Positions 44,411 to 57,836 of a stretch of 64,000 bases of DNA are shown here, piece by piece; the stretch's first letter is position 1; each line of letters begins with the position of its first letter. Made by a program: the position numbers and the translations under genes. The DNA comes from Megalobrama amblycephala (lineage: Eukaryota; Chordata; Actinopteri; Cypriniformes; Xenocyprididae), in NCBI RefSeq assembly GCF_018812025.1, contig NC_063063.1, positions 7,008,942-7,072,941 of the forward strand, read 5' to 3'. Below the pieces are notes generated by a model. The model worked only from the letters and a program-made list of their open reading frames with translations. It had not been told where the DNA came from and ran no database searches.

Positions 44411-45365
44411 CCCATTAAACCACTTTCTAAGACCGTACTGAGTACTAATCAGACAATATTTGGCCATAAAACTGTCTTGATTGGCCGATTAATAGAAGTA
44501 TGTCAGTTCTAAAATGTACCCACAGCCTTTTCAGAGAATGGTGTTCCATTTTCTCTTTGCAGTTGCATTATAGTTAGAGTTAATGTTGTGTAATGGTGTT
44601 CAATGAAATTATTCAATGTTGTGCGCATCTTATTTGTTGTAATATTGAGTATGGAGTGTACTATTTTTACACATGTCTTAACAAGTATTGTGTGAAAAAA
44701 CTGTGAAGAATGTTCGCCACTCTTTTGTGCATTCCCAGTGTAGTTGCTAAATGAGACATGGTGAATTTAAATAACAATGTGATTAAGTGTCAGCCAAAGC
44801 ACCTGCAGTAATGTGAGCTTCACAACTCGGCAGCCTCAGATGCACTCAGCAGATTGTCCAATTAAATTACATTTGCATTTGCAGCGAATAACCCAGGCGA
44901 CCGCTGATAAAGTTAATCAGCTATCATAGAAACTGCCATGCATTTGCAGAGGCTACACTATGCTGTGTTAATAGTACAATAACATACATGTTTCCTATTT
45001 ACGAGAAGGGAGTCAGTGGATGGGTCACGACCCAGAAATGGGGCACATATTTGTTCTTATAGGGTCACAAAGTGCATGCAAAAAAAACTTCTAAATGTAG
45101 ACGGAATTTAAAAATGCTAAGTGCAACTTAGAATTTAATCATGGATAAGTAGGGTAGAACAAAATACACTTAACTTTTAAAATGTCAAAGGAAATGCAGT
45201 ATTTTTATGGAAATGTAAAATACTTTGAGGGTGCATCCACAAAAGTTACAGAAAAAGCTAGAAAATATGACCTGCACTATTGTATATTAATATGTTGTTA
45301 TTGGTTATTTTGATATCATTAAAATTATAAATGTAATTATACATATGTATATATAATTATACATT
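44411..45365. other. arid5b intron 2 segment, no feature
   Basis: AT-rich intron. At about 45010-45075 words such as GGGTCACGACCCAG recall a decayed hAT MITE. Nothing else stands out. Confidence 0.35.
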
Positions 45366-46002
<637 letters not shown>

Positions 46003-46006
<4 letters not shown>

Positions 46007-47537
46007 TACAAATATACATCAACTTATTTTTTATTAATAATTATCCCATATTATGTTAATAAATGTAAATCTTTCATTTTTAATTTGAGTCTGAAATTTA
46101 TTTATGCACGCTAAATGATTTTTGGTACAATGTTGAACCGCTTAATGTTTATTGTAAACGCCTGAAGCAAATTTGGGAGCCACTGATCTGACAAGTTTCT
46201 CTGAATCTATACTGTTTGAACATTTGATCAACATTCTGTCTCATTTGAATGCTCAACTGAGAAGACTCGGCAATGTGCGAATGTTTAGCGAGCGCGTGTA
46301 TGCAAACAGGAAGGTATGCGAGTATACGGTTGTGTGATAAAACAGGGCCACTCTGCTGTTGCCTTTTTGTTTCTACACCCAGGTGATGTAATTTCCCCTC
46401 TGGCTGGGGTTAGTCATTCATTAGAAGGATAGCAGTGGCTGAAACAGCAACAGGCCTGCAGTGATCTCTTTCTGGCAGCCGGCCGATAAAATTTAACACT
46501 TAGAGTTTGTGCCTAGAGAGGGCAACATAACACTCCTGTGAAGACGTGCAGTTTTTGATTTTTTTGAATCGACTGTTTTTGCCCTCCTGGGCCAACAAAT
46601 TCTTGGGCGTACAGTCTTACTGTACTCTCTAGCACTGGCGTTCAGCTCAGCTTCACACGGATCTGTTTGTTTCTAATTATATTTCCTCTTGTCTTTTATC
46701 TTGTTTAATCTGTCCTTAAGCGTAAAGCTTTTTCGCTCCTTCTCAGAAATAAAGATACAGAGCTACTCCCTACCACGGCAAATATTTCAGTTATGATAGT
46801 ATTTCACAGAAAATATGTGTCATTTTAAAGGGAGGAATTGTTTTGGCAAGAGCTCAGCACTGCTCTCACAGTTTTTCAGGATTTAATTGGACCCAGTTGT
46901 TCTAGAGTCCCTTAGCTCGTAATATCATTGTTTTAGTGTGTGTGTGTGTGTGTGTATGTGTGTGAGCGAGAGAGAGACAGAGGGGTTTTAACGCTGTGTC
47001 GACAGACTCGGCACTGGCAATACTCTTGAATAGCATTTATGTTACATGGTTTATAAATAGATTCCATATCAGATTCCAGCAAGCACTGTGCACTTTGTCT
47101 AACAGGCATAGTTTGCATATCCATAAGAAACCTCCAGTACTGTGCATTTACAAACCGTGCGTAAGGAAAGATAATGGCTGCGTGTGCAAATACGCTTGCA
47201 AATTTCCTCTTCTTGAGTGCCAGTAACTTCAAAGGATCCAGAGAAGGGCGCTAATGTCTTATTAGTTGCTTCTTTCAGCTGTTATTTGAATTACAAACCT
47301 GGAGATTCGGAGTTGTGCAGGAAGCACGTGGCAGAGATCCAGACACATTTCTGCTGCCTGGCATCAGTCCATGTTTGTGTTTGAATCCCTAAGACATATT
47401 TATAGTTCAAATGAAATCAGCACTCCTTTTGTTGGTAACATTCCGTAACATGTTATTTACTTTGCTGTGGCGGTTCACGTTAGGGATGAGCAAAAGTACA
47501 TATTTTCATAATTGACTCTGAGGTGACGAGGCAGACT
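46003..47537. other. Unique block in arid5b intron 2, candidate regulatory DNA
   Basis: The region 46180-47440 has balanced composition, few simple repeats (only a (TG)n at about 46937-46955) and no transposon ends. An intron enhancer is possible. Overlapping short frames on both strands (near 46930-47230) have no domain. Confidence 0.3.
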
Positions 47538-47770
47538 TAAAGGGATAGGCCTAGTTCATTCGTATATGAAAGTTCTGTTTTATGTACTCACCTGTGTGTC
47601 TTTATTTGATGTTTGGAACGTACACCAGCAATATAAAATCTTTTTGAGAGAAGTTTTTTTTTTTTACTGTATTTTTGATTAAATAAATGCAACCTTGGTG
47701 CACATAAATACTTTTTTCAAAAACATTACAAAATCTTTATTATTCCAAAGTTTTGACAAGTAGCTTAAAA
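47538..47770. mobile_element. Decayed MITE fragments (Angel-like end, then Tc1-like palindrome arm)
   Basis: TTAAAGGGATAGGCCTAGTTC resembles an Angel left end with a small insertion. From about 47650, ACTGTATTTTTGATTAAATA and TTATTCCAAAGTTTTGAC match the right arm of the palindromic elements at 54705 and 56205. Confidence 0.55.
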
Positions 47771-48458
47771 GGAGATATTTAGCAGAATGTCCAAGATGTT
47801 TTTTCCCTTAGTTGTGGTTACATTTTCCATTTCTCAATCTAGCACTATCTGGATTTTCATGTGAGAGCTAGAGATGAAACGGTATGAAAATGTTGAAAAT
47901 ATTTTCACTATTAGCTAACTATTAACTGTGACTTTTGCCTCAATAAACTCCTAATTACTGCTTATTAATAGTTAATAAGGTAGTTGTTAAGTTTAGGTAT
48001 TGGTTAGGATTAAGGGATGCAGAATATGGTCATTAATATGTGCTTTATAAGTACTAATACAACACCTAGTTAACTAAATAAACAACTAGTTAATATTGAG
48101 AATTGAACCCTAAACTGAAGTGTTACCAAAATTTAATATCGCAACTATAGTGACCAAAATGATCATGGTTATTAATATTATATTATTGTTAAAATGTGCT
48201 GGAAGTGTTAAAAATTACTCATATATATATATACTACACACTGAAATAATTTCACCAAGTTTTATGTCGAAAACCAACAAACAACAAATACAGTACAATT
48301 AGCATCACTTTTGTTTGCATAAACATTAAAATAATTAAAAATGAAACATTAAAAGTGATGGCTGGATTTTAAATGAATACAAATATTGGTTGGGTGACTT
48401 ACAGTGTATCTTTATTATCTACTAATTACATGTTCAAATAAAGTTTTGGCCAAAAAAA

Positions 48459-48520
<62 letters not shown>

Positions 48521-51500
48521 ATTTACAACAAAATTTCTGTTCGATTTTCGCATTGGTCTGAACAAAAACAGTAGACAGGCTGAATGAATATGTAAATCCA
48601 CTCTCTGACAGTAGATGGCGCTTATGGAACAGCAGAAATAGAACTGTTTCCTGTTTGTAGATGAAAAGCAAATGCCATCGAAACTTTTCTGAAGGCATCC
48701 CCCTTTATACGCTCATGTAATTCAATCATTCACGCGTTCTTTTATATAATTTCTCTCAGCACTCTGCCATTCCGTCATGTTTACACACAAAATAAAACTT
48801 ACGCTGCATGTCGCGCCTGCATGAAACTGTCGTTAACTCTACTTAATGCTTAACAGTATTTACCAAGTTTTTCAAATCGCGATAATCAAATATTGATTTA
48901 ACGATAATTAAAATATAAAGCCGAAATACTAACCTTCGGAAATGTTTTATCATATAATGGTTTATCGTCAAACCGGTAACCGTTTCATTCTTAGCGAGAG
49001 TGAAAGAGTTTCCTATGCAGATTTCTCAACAGGTTCAGATTGGACAAAATATTGACCAACAGAGCTGTGCTTCATATATATCACTGCACAATTGACAATA
49101 CACAGTGGATCTTGTTGCTCTCGTAGTTTCGCCAAAACGTAACTGATGTGAACGTACCTTTACAGTCAAAGTGGATGGGGACCAGGGACAATCTTTGTCA
49201 CCATTCACTTTCCTTATTCAGTTTTTATTCCTCAAAACTATCACACCAAAAAACTTTGGACTGTGTATAATAAGCAACATTATTTGCTCACGAATTGTCT
49301 GGAAAGGTAGATTTGGAGACTTTACCGTGCTGGCACTGGCAGTATAGCAGTGTGCTGAAGCACAACATACTTCACAAAGCCGCTTTTTGTCTCTGATTTT
49401 ATTCCCTTCAAAGAACGGCTGCCAAAAATATTAAGCAGGGAAAAAGAAATTGAGCTAAAATAGTCCACCTTGGTTGATGAACGACTTGGCATTAAATCTG
49501 AATAATAGCAATCGCTTGTTAAAACGTGATTATTTGAACTTTTTAACCCCCAAAGTGTGGTTGACATTGATATTTCTTGTTTTTCTTTAACCTTCATCTG
49601 AGCATTACAAGCAAACATTTGCATTGTCTCTCAAACCTCTCGCGTTTCATGACAAATGGGTTTAATTTTCTAAGGCGGTGTCATCATATTTCAGAGCGGC
49701 CCATTCTGAAGCAGCGCTGCACTTCCACGTCCAATCAGCGCGCCGCTCGACACATTCAAACAAACGGCTTTTGTTGGCGTGTTGTAAAAGAAACTGAATT
49801 AGATTCAGGAGAGATTTCAGTTGCACATCTGCAAGTTATTTCTGAATCAGTTCATGCCTCTTTGACAGCGACTGTGCTAATTGCAGCAGGATGGAACCGT
49901 GGGTCTCGTCTTCAGCGTGAATGTGCAAAACAGACGTTTAATGCAACGCTAGAGTTATGAGATGAGAAAATATACAGTGACAATTTGTGTCTAAACTTGG
50001 GTGCTGCTGAATGCCAGCGATGTTGTTAAGTTAAGGATTAACGTCTGTAAAAGTTTACCTAAAGAGAGCAAGCAAATTTATTATTGAAGTGATCTTTGCC
50101 AGCTGATAATGTCAGTTTGGTTTATGCTCTACACATAAAGAAAATAATCAAATGAGATAAAGTAGCTTTCATTTGTTAAATATTTATTTCACTAGATTAT
50201 CCAAAAATAGGCCTTAGCATAAGGTAGTTTAATATATAAAGAGTTTGTATTGATAAAATGGCTTTATTGTGATTATATTCTTTTAGCGCGATATAACATT
50301 CATAAATTATATAAGATTGTGTTTGTAGCATTAAGTCAAGTGTGCTTCAGTTGTAATAGGAATATTAATAAATGTACAAACTTGTTCACAACAGCTTCAA
50401 CTGTGTACAATTAAGCAGTAGCTGTAGCCTTAGCTGTTGTTTACATGCGGACATCCGATATTAAGGGGTATTAATAGAATCTCTGAGTGTTTTCAAAAAC
50501 AGAAGAAATTATTAACATAAGATTGAATCGTGTGAGTGCCTTTCCTGACAAAATATTGTAATATATTAATTTAAATCTGCAGCCTGGTGCCGTTTTCTTT
50601 GAGCCTTGGCTAGGTAAAATATTTTGAATATTTGTATGTACATAATGATATTTATGGTGATATTTTCTTTGGTGATTGAGTTTCCTAACGAGGGTGTAGT
50701 TAGACTGTTTTGATTTATATTTGAGTATGAAAGAATTTGGACAAGAATCATGTTTTAATAGCATCTTATAATAGCATTAAAACTTCATTGATTTGCATCA
50801 TGCCATTTTTTTCATGTATTAAAATGTTGTGGTAAATTTTATTTATACTGTGTATTGTTAATTTGCATATGAATGGAAATGTTTCAGTATCTGTCCTCTC
50901 TGTCAAAGTGAAAAGTATAAAAGTAAAAAAAAAAAAAATGAGTGTATCATTTTTCTAAGCTGTATCGCCCAGTCCTAGTTTGAGTTCAGAGTAAGATCAA
51001 TTATTCAAGCTGAATACTTGATTTAACTTTTAACTAGACTTAAAAAGACTTCCTAAGGATCCGCGAGGCCCCTTTTTCACGTTAGCAGGTCAATAATTAA
51101 ATCGACATGCAAGCAGGTGTACAAATCTGCGGTGACCTGGGGAATTCTTGAGCTGACCTCTGAATCAGCGGAGTGAGACGGGCTCAGCGTGACTCTGGTT
51201 GAGGGGCTTTGCGGTCTACACCCCTTTGCTCTGCTTCTTAAAGACCCTTAAAGTGTAATAAAAAGGAGGCGAGTGTATTTCCAAAAGTAATGCAAGGAAA
51301 CCTGTTAAAGGCTTTGATTGATCTTTCTCTTAACATCACTTAATAATAGAAGGTAAATGCAACCTGTTCAACTTTTTATTGTTTTATTTGTTTCCTCCTA
51401 AATTAATTTACACAGTGAAGTAATATTTCAATCAAAGCAGCAGGGTGCAGTCAGAGCTTCAAAGCAGCGGAGCAGGGCACATGATCTTATAGTAAAGTTT

Positions 51501-51779
51501 TGCTATGTCGCCATCAGGATTAACAGTGTTTGACCCACTTAGTTTTATAGATGTGTGAAAACAAATGCCTCTGCGCTCAGATGGTCATTATGAAGAGGCT
51601 AGATTCATTTTTCTGCTGCAGACATTTGGAGGCGTGCAATGTAAAGGGCTGCATGTTTTCTATTTACACCCGTGGCGGTTGAAAAAAAGGTCATTGAAAT
51701 TAGTGTTTCTCATAGTTGCAATCTAACACCGTACCAAAATTAAAAGTAAATAAAAGACAGAGTGTTAAGTGACAATCCT
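47771..51779. other. arid5b intron 2 segment with scattered unique blocks
   Basis: No exon is visible. A poly-A plus (TA)n tract lies at about 48453-48514. The part 49570-49960 is unique with moderate CpG (GCGCGCCGCTCGAC) and could be regulatory. I see no clear transposon ends in the remainder. Confidence 0.35.
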
Positions 51780-52400
51780 ATATTTTATTTATTTTTTATT
51801 TATTTTTTAATTTTTTTTTGTGTTTATTTTATTTTATTTTATTTTGTTGTTTTGTTTGTTTTATTATTTTTTTATTTTATTGTTTTGTTTGTTTAATTAT
51901 TTTTATTTTATTTTATTTTATTTTATTTATGCCATCCTTACTATACACAGTTATATAGTTAGTCGAATTTTAACGTTTGGATTTAGTATGTTTTTGTTTT
52001 TCTTGGTATGTTTATCCTTCTTGCTTTCCCATATTTTATTTTATTTTATTTTATTTTATTTTATTTTATTTTTATTATTTTTTTTTATTTTGTTGTTTTT
52101 TATTTTATTTTATTTTGTTGTTTATTTTATTTTATTTTATTTATGCCATCCTTACTATACACAGTTATATAGTTGGATTTAGTATGTTTTTGTTTTTCTT
52201 GGTATGTTTATCCTTCTTGCTTTCCCATATTTTTTTTATTTTTATTTTATTTTATTGTTTATGTTATTTTATTTATTTTTTATTCTATCCTTACTATGTA
52301 CAATTATATAATTAGTTGAATTTTATTGTTTGGATTTAGTATGTTTTTTTTTTTTTTTCTCTTGGTATGTTTATCCTTCTTGCTTTCCCATTTTTTTGGA
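51780..52400. repeat. (TTTTA)n array with three copies of a ~100-bp spacer
   Basis: TTTTA pentanucleotides surround a segment running GCCATCCTTACTATACACAG to TTATCCTTCTTGCTTTCCCA. Copies start near 51931, 52145 and 52284. The second lacks the TTAGTCGAATTTTAACG part; the third is more diverged. This is a tandem duplication of array plus spacer. The open frames rich in Phe, Leu and Tyr here are artefacts. Confidence 0.92.
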
Positions 52401-53335
52401 TCGCAACCCACAAGTTGAGATCAACTAATTTCTACTGCAATATTCTATGCTCCAGTGGAATGCTATGTAAACCTAGAGGAATGCGTATATATGCCCTGTT
52501 GCGAGTTAGAAGGAAATCTCAGATAACGCATTCATATCCTTCCATTAGCTGCTTTTATTAAGGCCAAACCCTCTTCTTGGTAACTTTATAAACCTTTTCA
52601 TATGTTACGTTTAAGTACACTGAAGTAAAGTTCCATATTCATCCTATTACGCTGTCTGTGCGAGAGATAAATTGTTTGCTTGACAGCATGACAATGGGAC
52701 CTATTCTGTGGAACCAAGAAAAAAAAAAATCTGAAACCTAAAAAGAAACAGCCCTACTTAAAGAGGACGTAATTAGACATGGTCTGTTCAGCAGAAAGTT
52801 GTTGCTGCCTGCAGATCTGGCAGAATGAAGCACTGAATGGAGAGGAAGCAAAGATATGAACTATATTCCAGTGTCGCAGAGTAGGTATTCCCTCTGATCT
52901 ACGCTCGCCTTTATTGGGTCAAGCTTGGGAAATGTAGCCAAACAATGTGAAGGAAGCATTTAGTGAATTTTCTCAGCATGCTGTACGGTCAGTCAAAAGT
53001 GCATGATCCAGAGCTCTGCCAAATACGAACGCATCTGTTCCCCAGATTCCCTGTATAACTGGGACTGTTCTGTTATCCCATGCCAGGTCACAAGCAAAGC
53101 TCTTGCTTCACTTTTATAAGTGAATAATGTAAGTCTGTTTGGCAAAGTCATTGTAATGTTTTAGTGCGGTGACGCATTAAAATGGAATTGCACTCCTAAT
53201 TACAACATTTTGAATTGCGACTTGCGCAAGATATATATTAGAAGGAAGAAATGACTGTGGTTAGAGTTGTGCTATTTGTCTGGTGCTCTAGACTGTGCAC
53301 ACTGAACCCAATTTTTCAAATCTTTTTCAATCATT
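52401..53335. other. Unique block in arid5b intron 2
   Basis: No gene. 52560-53270 is free of repeat ends and of balanced composition; possible conserved non-coding sequence. Confidence 0.3.
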
Positions 53336-53339
53336 AGGA

Positions 53340-54385
53340 CTGTCCACTACGGTACCAAAATTTCAGTAGTCGGTACCAATACCATAAAGTTTTGTGGTTC
53401 TCCATACCAATTTTGGTACAAGAAGCAAAACTAAGTTTTGAAAAATTAAGTCCTTAAAAAACAATCTGTTCGTTATCACTGTCAGTCATCACAGTTTCCG
53501 ATTCGATCACGCATTTAAATACGGCTGTCAATCCAGAAACTTTGCAGTGTACTTAGCAGCATGAAAAACTAAATTTGATGATTGTGAATGAGTAATGAAG
53601 AGAAGAACTAAGCTGAAATACTTAGGCCCGGTTTCACAGACAGGGCTTATATTAAGCCAGGATTAGGCCTTAGTTCAGTTAGGGCATTTAAGTGGCTTTT
53701 ATAAATGTACCCTAGAAAAAAATTACTGGTGTGCATCTTGAGACAAAACAATGGCACTGACATATTTTAAGATATGTCAGTGCAAGTTGCTTTTGGTTAA
53801 AACAGCTCAAACAAAACATGTATTTTAGCCCAGGACTAGCATAAGCCTGACCTCTGAAACCGGGGGTTAGTGTGGCTACTGTGCTAGACTAACTGGGACT
53901 TGTCACAGCACTTACATATTATTGTTCTTTTGTTGGTTTAACTGCTTCTATTGTTTTCCTCATTTGTAAGTTACTTTGGACAAAAAAAAGGTGTCTTTGA
54001 ATTTCTTATTTACATCATGTTTACACTTTGTTGGTTGACAATGAAAGGATTGGCGAGCTTGCGGCCTACGTTGAACTAAACAAGACCTTGTGTTTTCAGC
54101 GGTGTCGAGTGCATTCTGATTAACTTAGTGACTAACACCTCTGATAGGCCATTGCGTTCACGCGCTCAACAGATATAATTGTGATTGGCTACAATAGTGT
54201 AAATAGAAACCTTTGATGCTCAGAGAGTGCTCTAACAAATACGAACAAGAGCATTTGAAAGCAGCTTCTATTCAGCAGGTACAGAATATACCGGGTACTC
54301 GGTACTACTGGTACTGCAGAAATTCTGGTCAACTTTTTTTTCTACTTGATTGGTACCGGTAGTACCGGTACATTTGACAACGCTC
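53340..54385. mobile_element. Decayed transposon with 'GGTACC' rich ends, carrying a nested MITE
   Basis: The left part (CACTACGGTACCAAAATTTC, GGTACCAATACC) and the right part (GGTACTACTGGTACTG, GATTGGTACCGGTAGTACCG) share GGTACC-rich ends; AGGACTGTCC at 53337 and TTGACAACGCTCC at 54375 may be near the limits. The MITE at 53625-53866 lies within it. The class is not determined. Confidence 0.5.
53625..53866. mobile_element. Harbinger-like MITE (242 bp), 3-bp TSD TTA
   Basis: Ends GGCCCGGTTTCACAGACAGG and CTCTGAAACCGGGGG are imperfect inverted copies. TTA flanks both sides (53622-53624, 53867-53869). Internal ATATTTTAAGATATGTCAGT pairs with its inverse. The 3-bp TWA target and GC-rich ends point to PIF/Harbinger. 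Confidence 0.75.
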
Positions 54386-54704
54386 CCTATTGCTCACATT
54401 GTTGTTTTGCAAGTAATAAATATTTGTGTTGAGTCAAATATTTGGTAATGAGGTCATTATGATAAAGAAAAGGAACAATATTTTAACAATTTAGTTCAAA
54501 ACTCATGTTCTAAGAAAAGTACACTTTGTATTCATGTTGGTTTTCAGATGGTTTATAAACTGTTGCTTTCACTGTTGTTTTCAAGACACGTTCCAGTTTA
54601 ATGCATAAAAATGGTGTAACATCAAGTAAAAAGTAATAACATAATTTAATCAAACCTTGAATCAGTGGACACATCCTAATCATTATTTAAAAAGTTTTTA
54701 AATA

Positions 54705-55546
54705 TACACTATGGTCAGAAGTTTGAAATAATTAAGAATTTTGAATGTTTTTGAAACAAGTCTCTTCTTTTCACCAGGGCCACATTTATTTGATCAAACA
54801 TACAGTTAAAACAGTAATATTTTGTAATATTATTACAATTTAAAAGAATGTTTTTTATTTAAATATATTGTAAAAGGTCATTTTTTTTCCTGTGATGGTA
54901 AAGCTGAATTTTCAGCATCATTACTTCAGTCTTCAGTGTCACATGATCCTTCAAAAAATCATTTGAATATGCTGATTTGGCACTCTTTTTTTGTTTTAAT
55001 CAATTATTATTGGTGCTCAATTATATAATAATAATAATAATAATAATAATAGAAACAATAGTAATAATAATATCAGTGTTGAAAATAGTTTTGCTGCTTA
55101 ATATAATTTTTGGAAAACGTGAAATATGTTTTTGCTGAATGCAAGTATTAATTTCTTTTGAAAATAATCTTACTTGCCCCAAACATTTGAATGGTGGTGT
55201 GTCTTGGTTTACACAAAAATGTTAAGCAGCAAGAACTGTTTTTCAACATTAATAAATGGTAATGATAAGAAATGTTTCTGGATCACCAAATCATCATATT
55301 AGAATGATTTCTGAAGGATCACGTGACACTGAAGACTGGAGTAATGATGGTAAAAATTCAGCATTGCCATCACAGGAATAAGTTACATTTTAAAATATAT
55401 TTAAGTAGAAAGTTATTTTAAATTGTAATAATATTTCACATTATTACAGTTTTTTCTGTATTTTTTATTAAATAAATGCAGCCTTTGTGAGCACGTTAGA
55501 CCATTTTAAACGTTAAAAATTATTCCCAACTTTTGACCAGTTGTGT
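54705..55546. mobile_element. Palindromic Tc1-like MITE, copy A (before arid5b exon 3)
   Basis: Starts TACACTATGGTCAGAAGTTT and ends CTTTTGACCAGTTGTG. The arms are long inverted copies, for example CACATGATCCTTC near 54941 against GAAGGATCACGTGACACTGA near 55313. (AAT)n lies in its centre at about 55027-55052. The family is a common cyprinid repeat; Tc1/mariner is my best placement. Confidence 0.78.
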
Positions 55547-55744
55547 TTTTTTTTTGTTTTTTTTAAGCGAAACGTTTTTTTTATTATTATTATTTTTGGT
55601 TAGTATAATTACGTAGTTTGGTGGCAACAGTTTAGTGAATGTTTTCATTCGATTTAGGAATTTAAGCATGTTTTGCCTGGTTCCTCTTTCACACACTTTC
55701 ACCACACCTGTGTTCTTCCTCATTTTGTATTTTTGTTTTGACAG

Positions 55745-55979
55745 GATGAAGTTATCGCCGTCTCAGAGAAAGTCATTGTAAAGTTGGAGGATCTGGTGAA
55801 ATGGACAGTGGCGGATTTGTCGAGTTGGAAGAAGGGTCTGCGGGCCATACCCCTGAAACCCACCGTGCTGAAGGAGCTCGGCAAGAACGGCCAGAGAGAA
55901 GCGCTCCACAAATACAGAGAGTCCACACTCAACAGCGGCCTCAACTTCAAGGACGTCCTCAAAGAGAAGGCTGAACTTG
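55745..55979 (+). CDS. arid5b: arid5b third coding exon
   Basis: The acceptor TTTTGACAG follows a 15.3-kb intron. The exon holds 78 codons plus one base, with donor gtatac. It encodes DEVIAVSEKVIVKLEDLVKW, then an Ala/Pro-variable part, then GQREALHKYRESTLNSGL and NFKDVLKEKAELG. This matches ARID5B, including the phase-1 end inside the Gly codon. Codon usage is noticeably GC-rich compared with its surroundings. No following exon (the YPQYCRYR-type segment) is visible before 64000, so the gene continues outside. Confidence 0.96.
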
Positions 55980-56204
55980 GTATACAGCATGATTTCATAC
56001 CTCACAGTTCCTGTTTGGCACATGACACCACATACATGAGACGTACCGACTGGGTTAGTGGTTCTGGTGTTTCTGATCAGTGATTCCATAGGCATAATGT
56101 TTTGATTATGGCAGGTTTTTTTTTTATTGCAATCATTTCCTCTTCAAGGAACTTGGGGAGAGAGGCTGGGCATACATCTAATGACTTGCTATGAACGTGA
56201 AATT

Positions 56205-57022
56205 AATGAAAGTTTGGAATAATGAAGTTTTTTTTGTTGTTTTTGAAAGTAGTCTCTTATGTTCAGCAAGGCTGCATTTATTTCATTAGTAAAAACAATA
56301 ATATTGTGAAATATGATTACAGTTTAAAAGAAACGTTCTATTTAAATATAAGTCTTCAGTGTCACATGATCCTTCAGAAATCATTGTGATCCATACTCAA
56401 ATGATCCATATTCAGAAATCTAATATGATGATTTGGTGCTCAAGAAACTTTTCTTATTATTATCAATGTTGAATAAAAAGTTTTTGCTACTTAATGTTTT
56501 TTTTTTTGTGGAAACTGTGATACTCTATCATTTAAAAAATATATATTTTTATTCAGCAAGGACATTAAATTGATAAAAAAAGTGACAGTAAAGAGATTTA
56601 TAATGATACAAAAGATTTCTATTTCAAATAAATGCTGTTCTTTTGAACATTCAATTCATCAAAGAATATCAATGGTTTCCAGAAAAATATTAATCAGCAA
56701 AAACTGTTCAACGTTGATAATAATAAGAACTATTATTAAAAATTGAGCACCAATAAGTAATTGATGATAAGTGAGCAGCAAATGAGCATATGATTTCTGA
56801 AGGGTCATGTGACACTGAAGACTGGAGCTAAAAATTCAGCTTTGCAATAAATTGAAATTTTAAAATATATTCAAGCAGAAAACAGTTCTTTTAAATTGTA
56901 ATAATATTTCACAATATTTCTATTTTTACTGTATTTTTGATCAAATAAATGCAGCCTTGAAGAGCATAAATACTCTCAAAAAAAATTAAATAATAATTTC
57001 TCCAGACTTTTGACTGGTAGTG
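56205..57022. mobile_element. Palindromic Tc1-like MITE, copy B (after arid5b exon 3)
   Basis: Related to copy A in both arms (AAGGCTGCATTTATTT, GTGTCACATGATCCTTCAGA, GGGTCATGTGACACTGAAGA, GACTTTTGACTGGTAGTGTG). Copies A and B bracket arid5b exon 3 at 199 and 226 bases. Confidence 0.78.
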
Positions 57023-57039
57023 TGTGTGTTCAAGTAACA

Positions 57040-57836
57040 TTTGAGAAAATAACGTGTTGTTTGTCGTGCTAACTGCCTGCAGGCTTTGGTAATAACACGG
57101 CTTGAATGTTTCTTTTTATGAGCGTCAAACCAATTTTTTTTTTACATTGCGTAGAAACTTAAGTGATTGTACAAGACACAGCAAGAAAGTGTTTGAGTAT
57201 GACACTTGTTTAAACAGGCAGGGTGTCGCCCCTGTATTCATCTCCCTCTGTGCTTTTTCCTTCTTTGGTTGTTTGTGTCTCTCATTAACTGGGAACAATA
57301 TGGTGTATAAATGCTCATTAATGTGCAGACGGATCACACCCAGCGTGATTATGCTTCCCGTGTGATTGCTCAGTAAGGATCTGATTTATCAAAGCATTAT
57401 ATGGTTCGTCTTAGCTCAATTTTGGCAATCAGAAACCCTTATAAAAACAAAACATTTGCTCATACTTTGTATATTTTATGTATCATAAACGGAAATGACC
57501 GCGAGTGCTTGATGGCTTGGCAAAACGGGGTCAAACTCCATTTTGTGTTATAAAGGAGATAAAATAAATAGCATATGTTTCTTTTATTAGCTGTTGACAC
57601 AGTGCTTATCACCTTAATTGTTATATTTGCAACCTTTGTAATCCAAGAGTTCTTTATCATCAAAATTTTAATGCAATTTTTATTGTGTCATTAGACTAAT
57701 TCTTTTCCCCTCCTTCCCTCATTCTTTTGTTCAGTGTTAACGAAGTCTTTAGAAAATAGCTTGACGTGAAACAGGAAATTTGGGCAGGACATATTTAAGG
57801 ACTAAGTGCCTTTTTAAATATCCAATAGGCATTAGT
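57040..57836. other. Unique block in arid5b intron 3
   Basis: No exon or repeat ends. Short frames overlap on both strands (57102-57365) without domain signs. Confidence 0.35.

Noticed and set aside
51820..52315. Phe/Leu/Tyr-rich open frames resembling membrane proteins
   Set aside because: They are the translation of a TTTTA pentanucleotide array.
57102..57365. 87-residue frame in arid5b intron 3, considered as the next exon
   Set aside because: No resemblance to the expected YPQYCRYR-type segment of ARID5B and no matching acceptor and donor phase.
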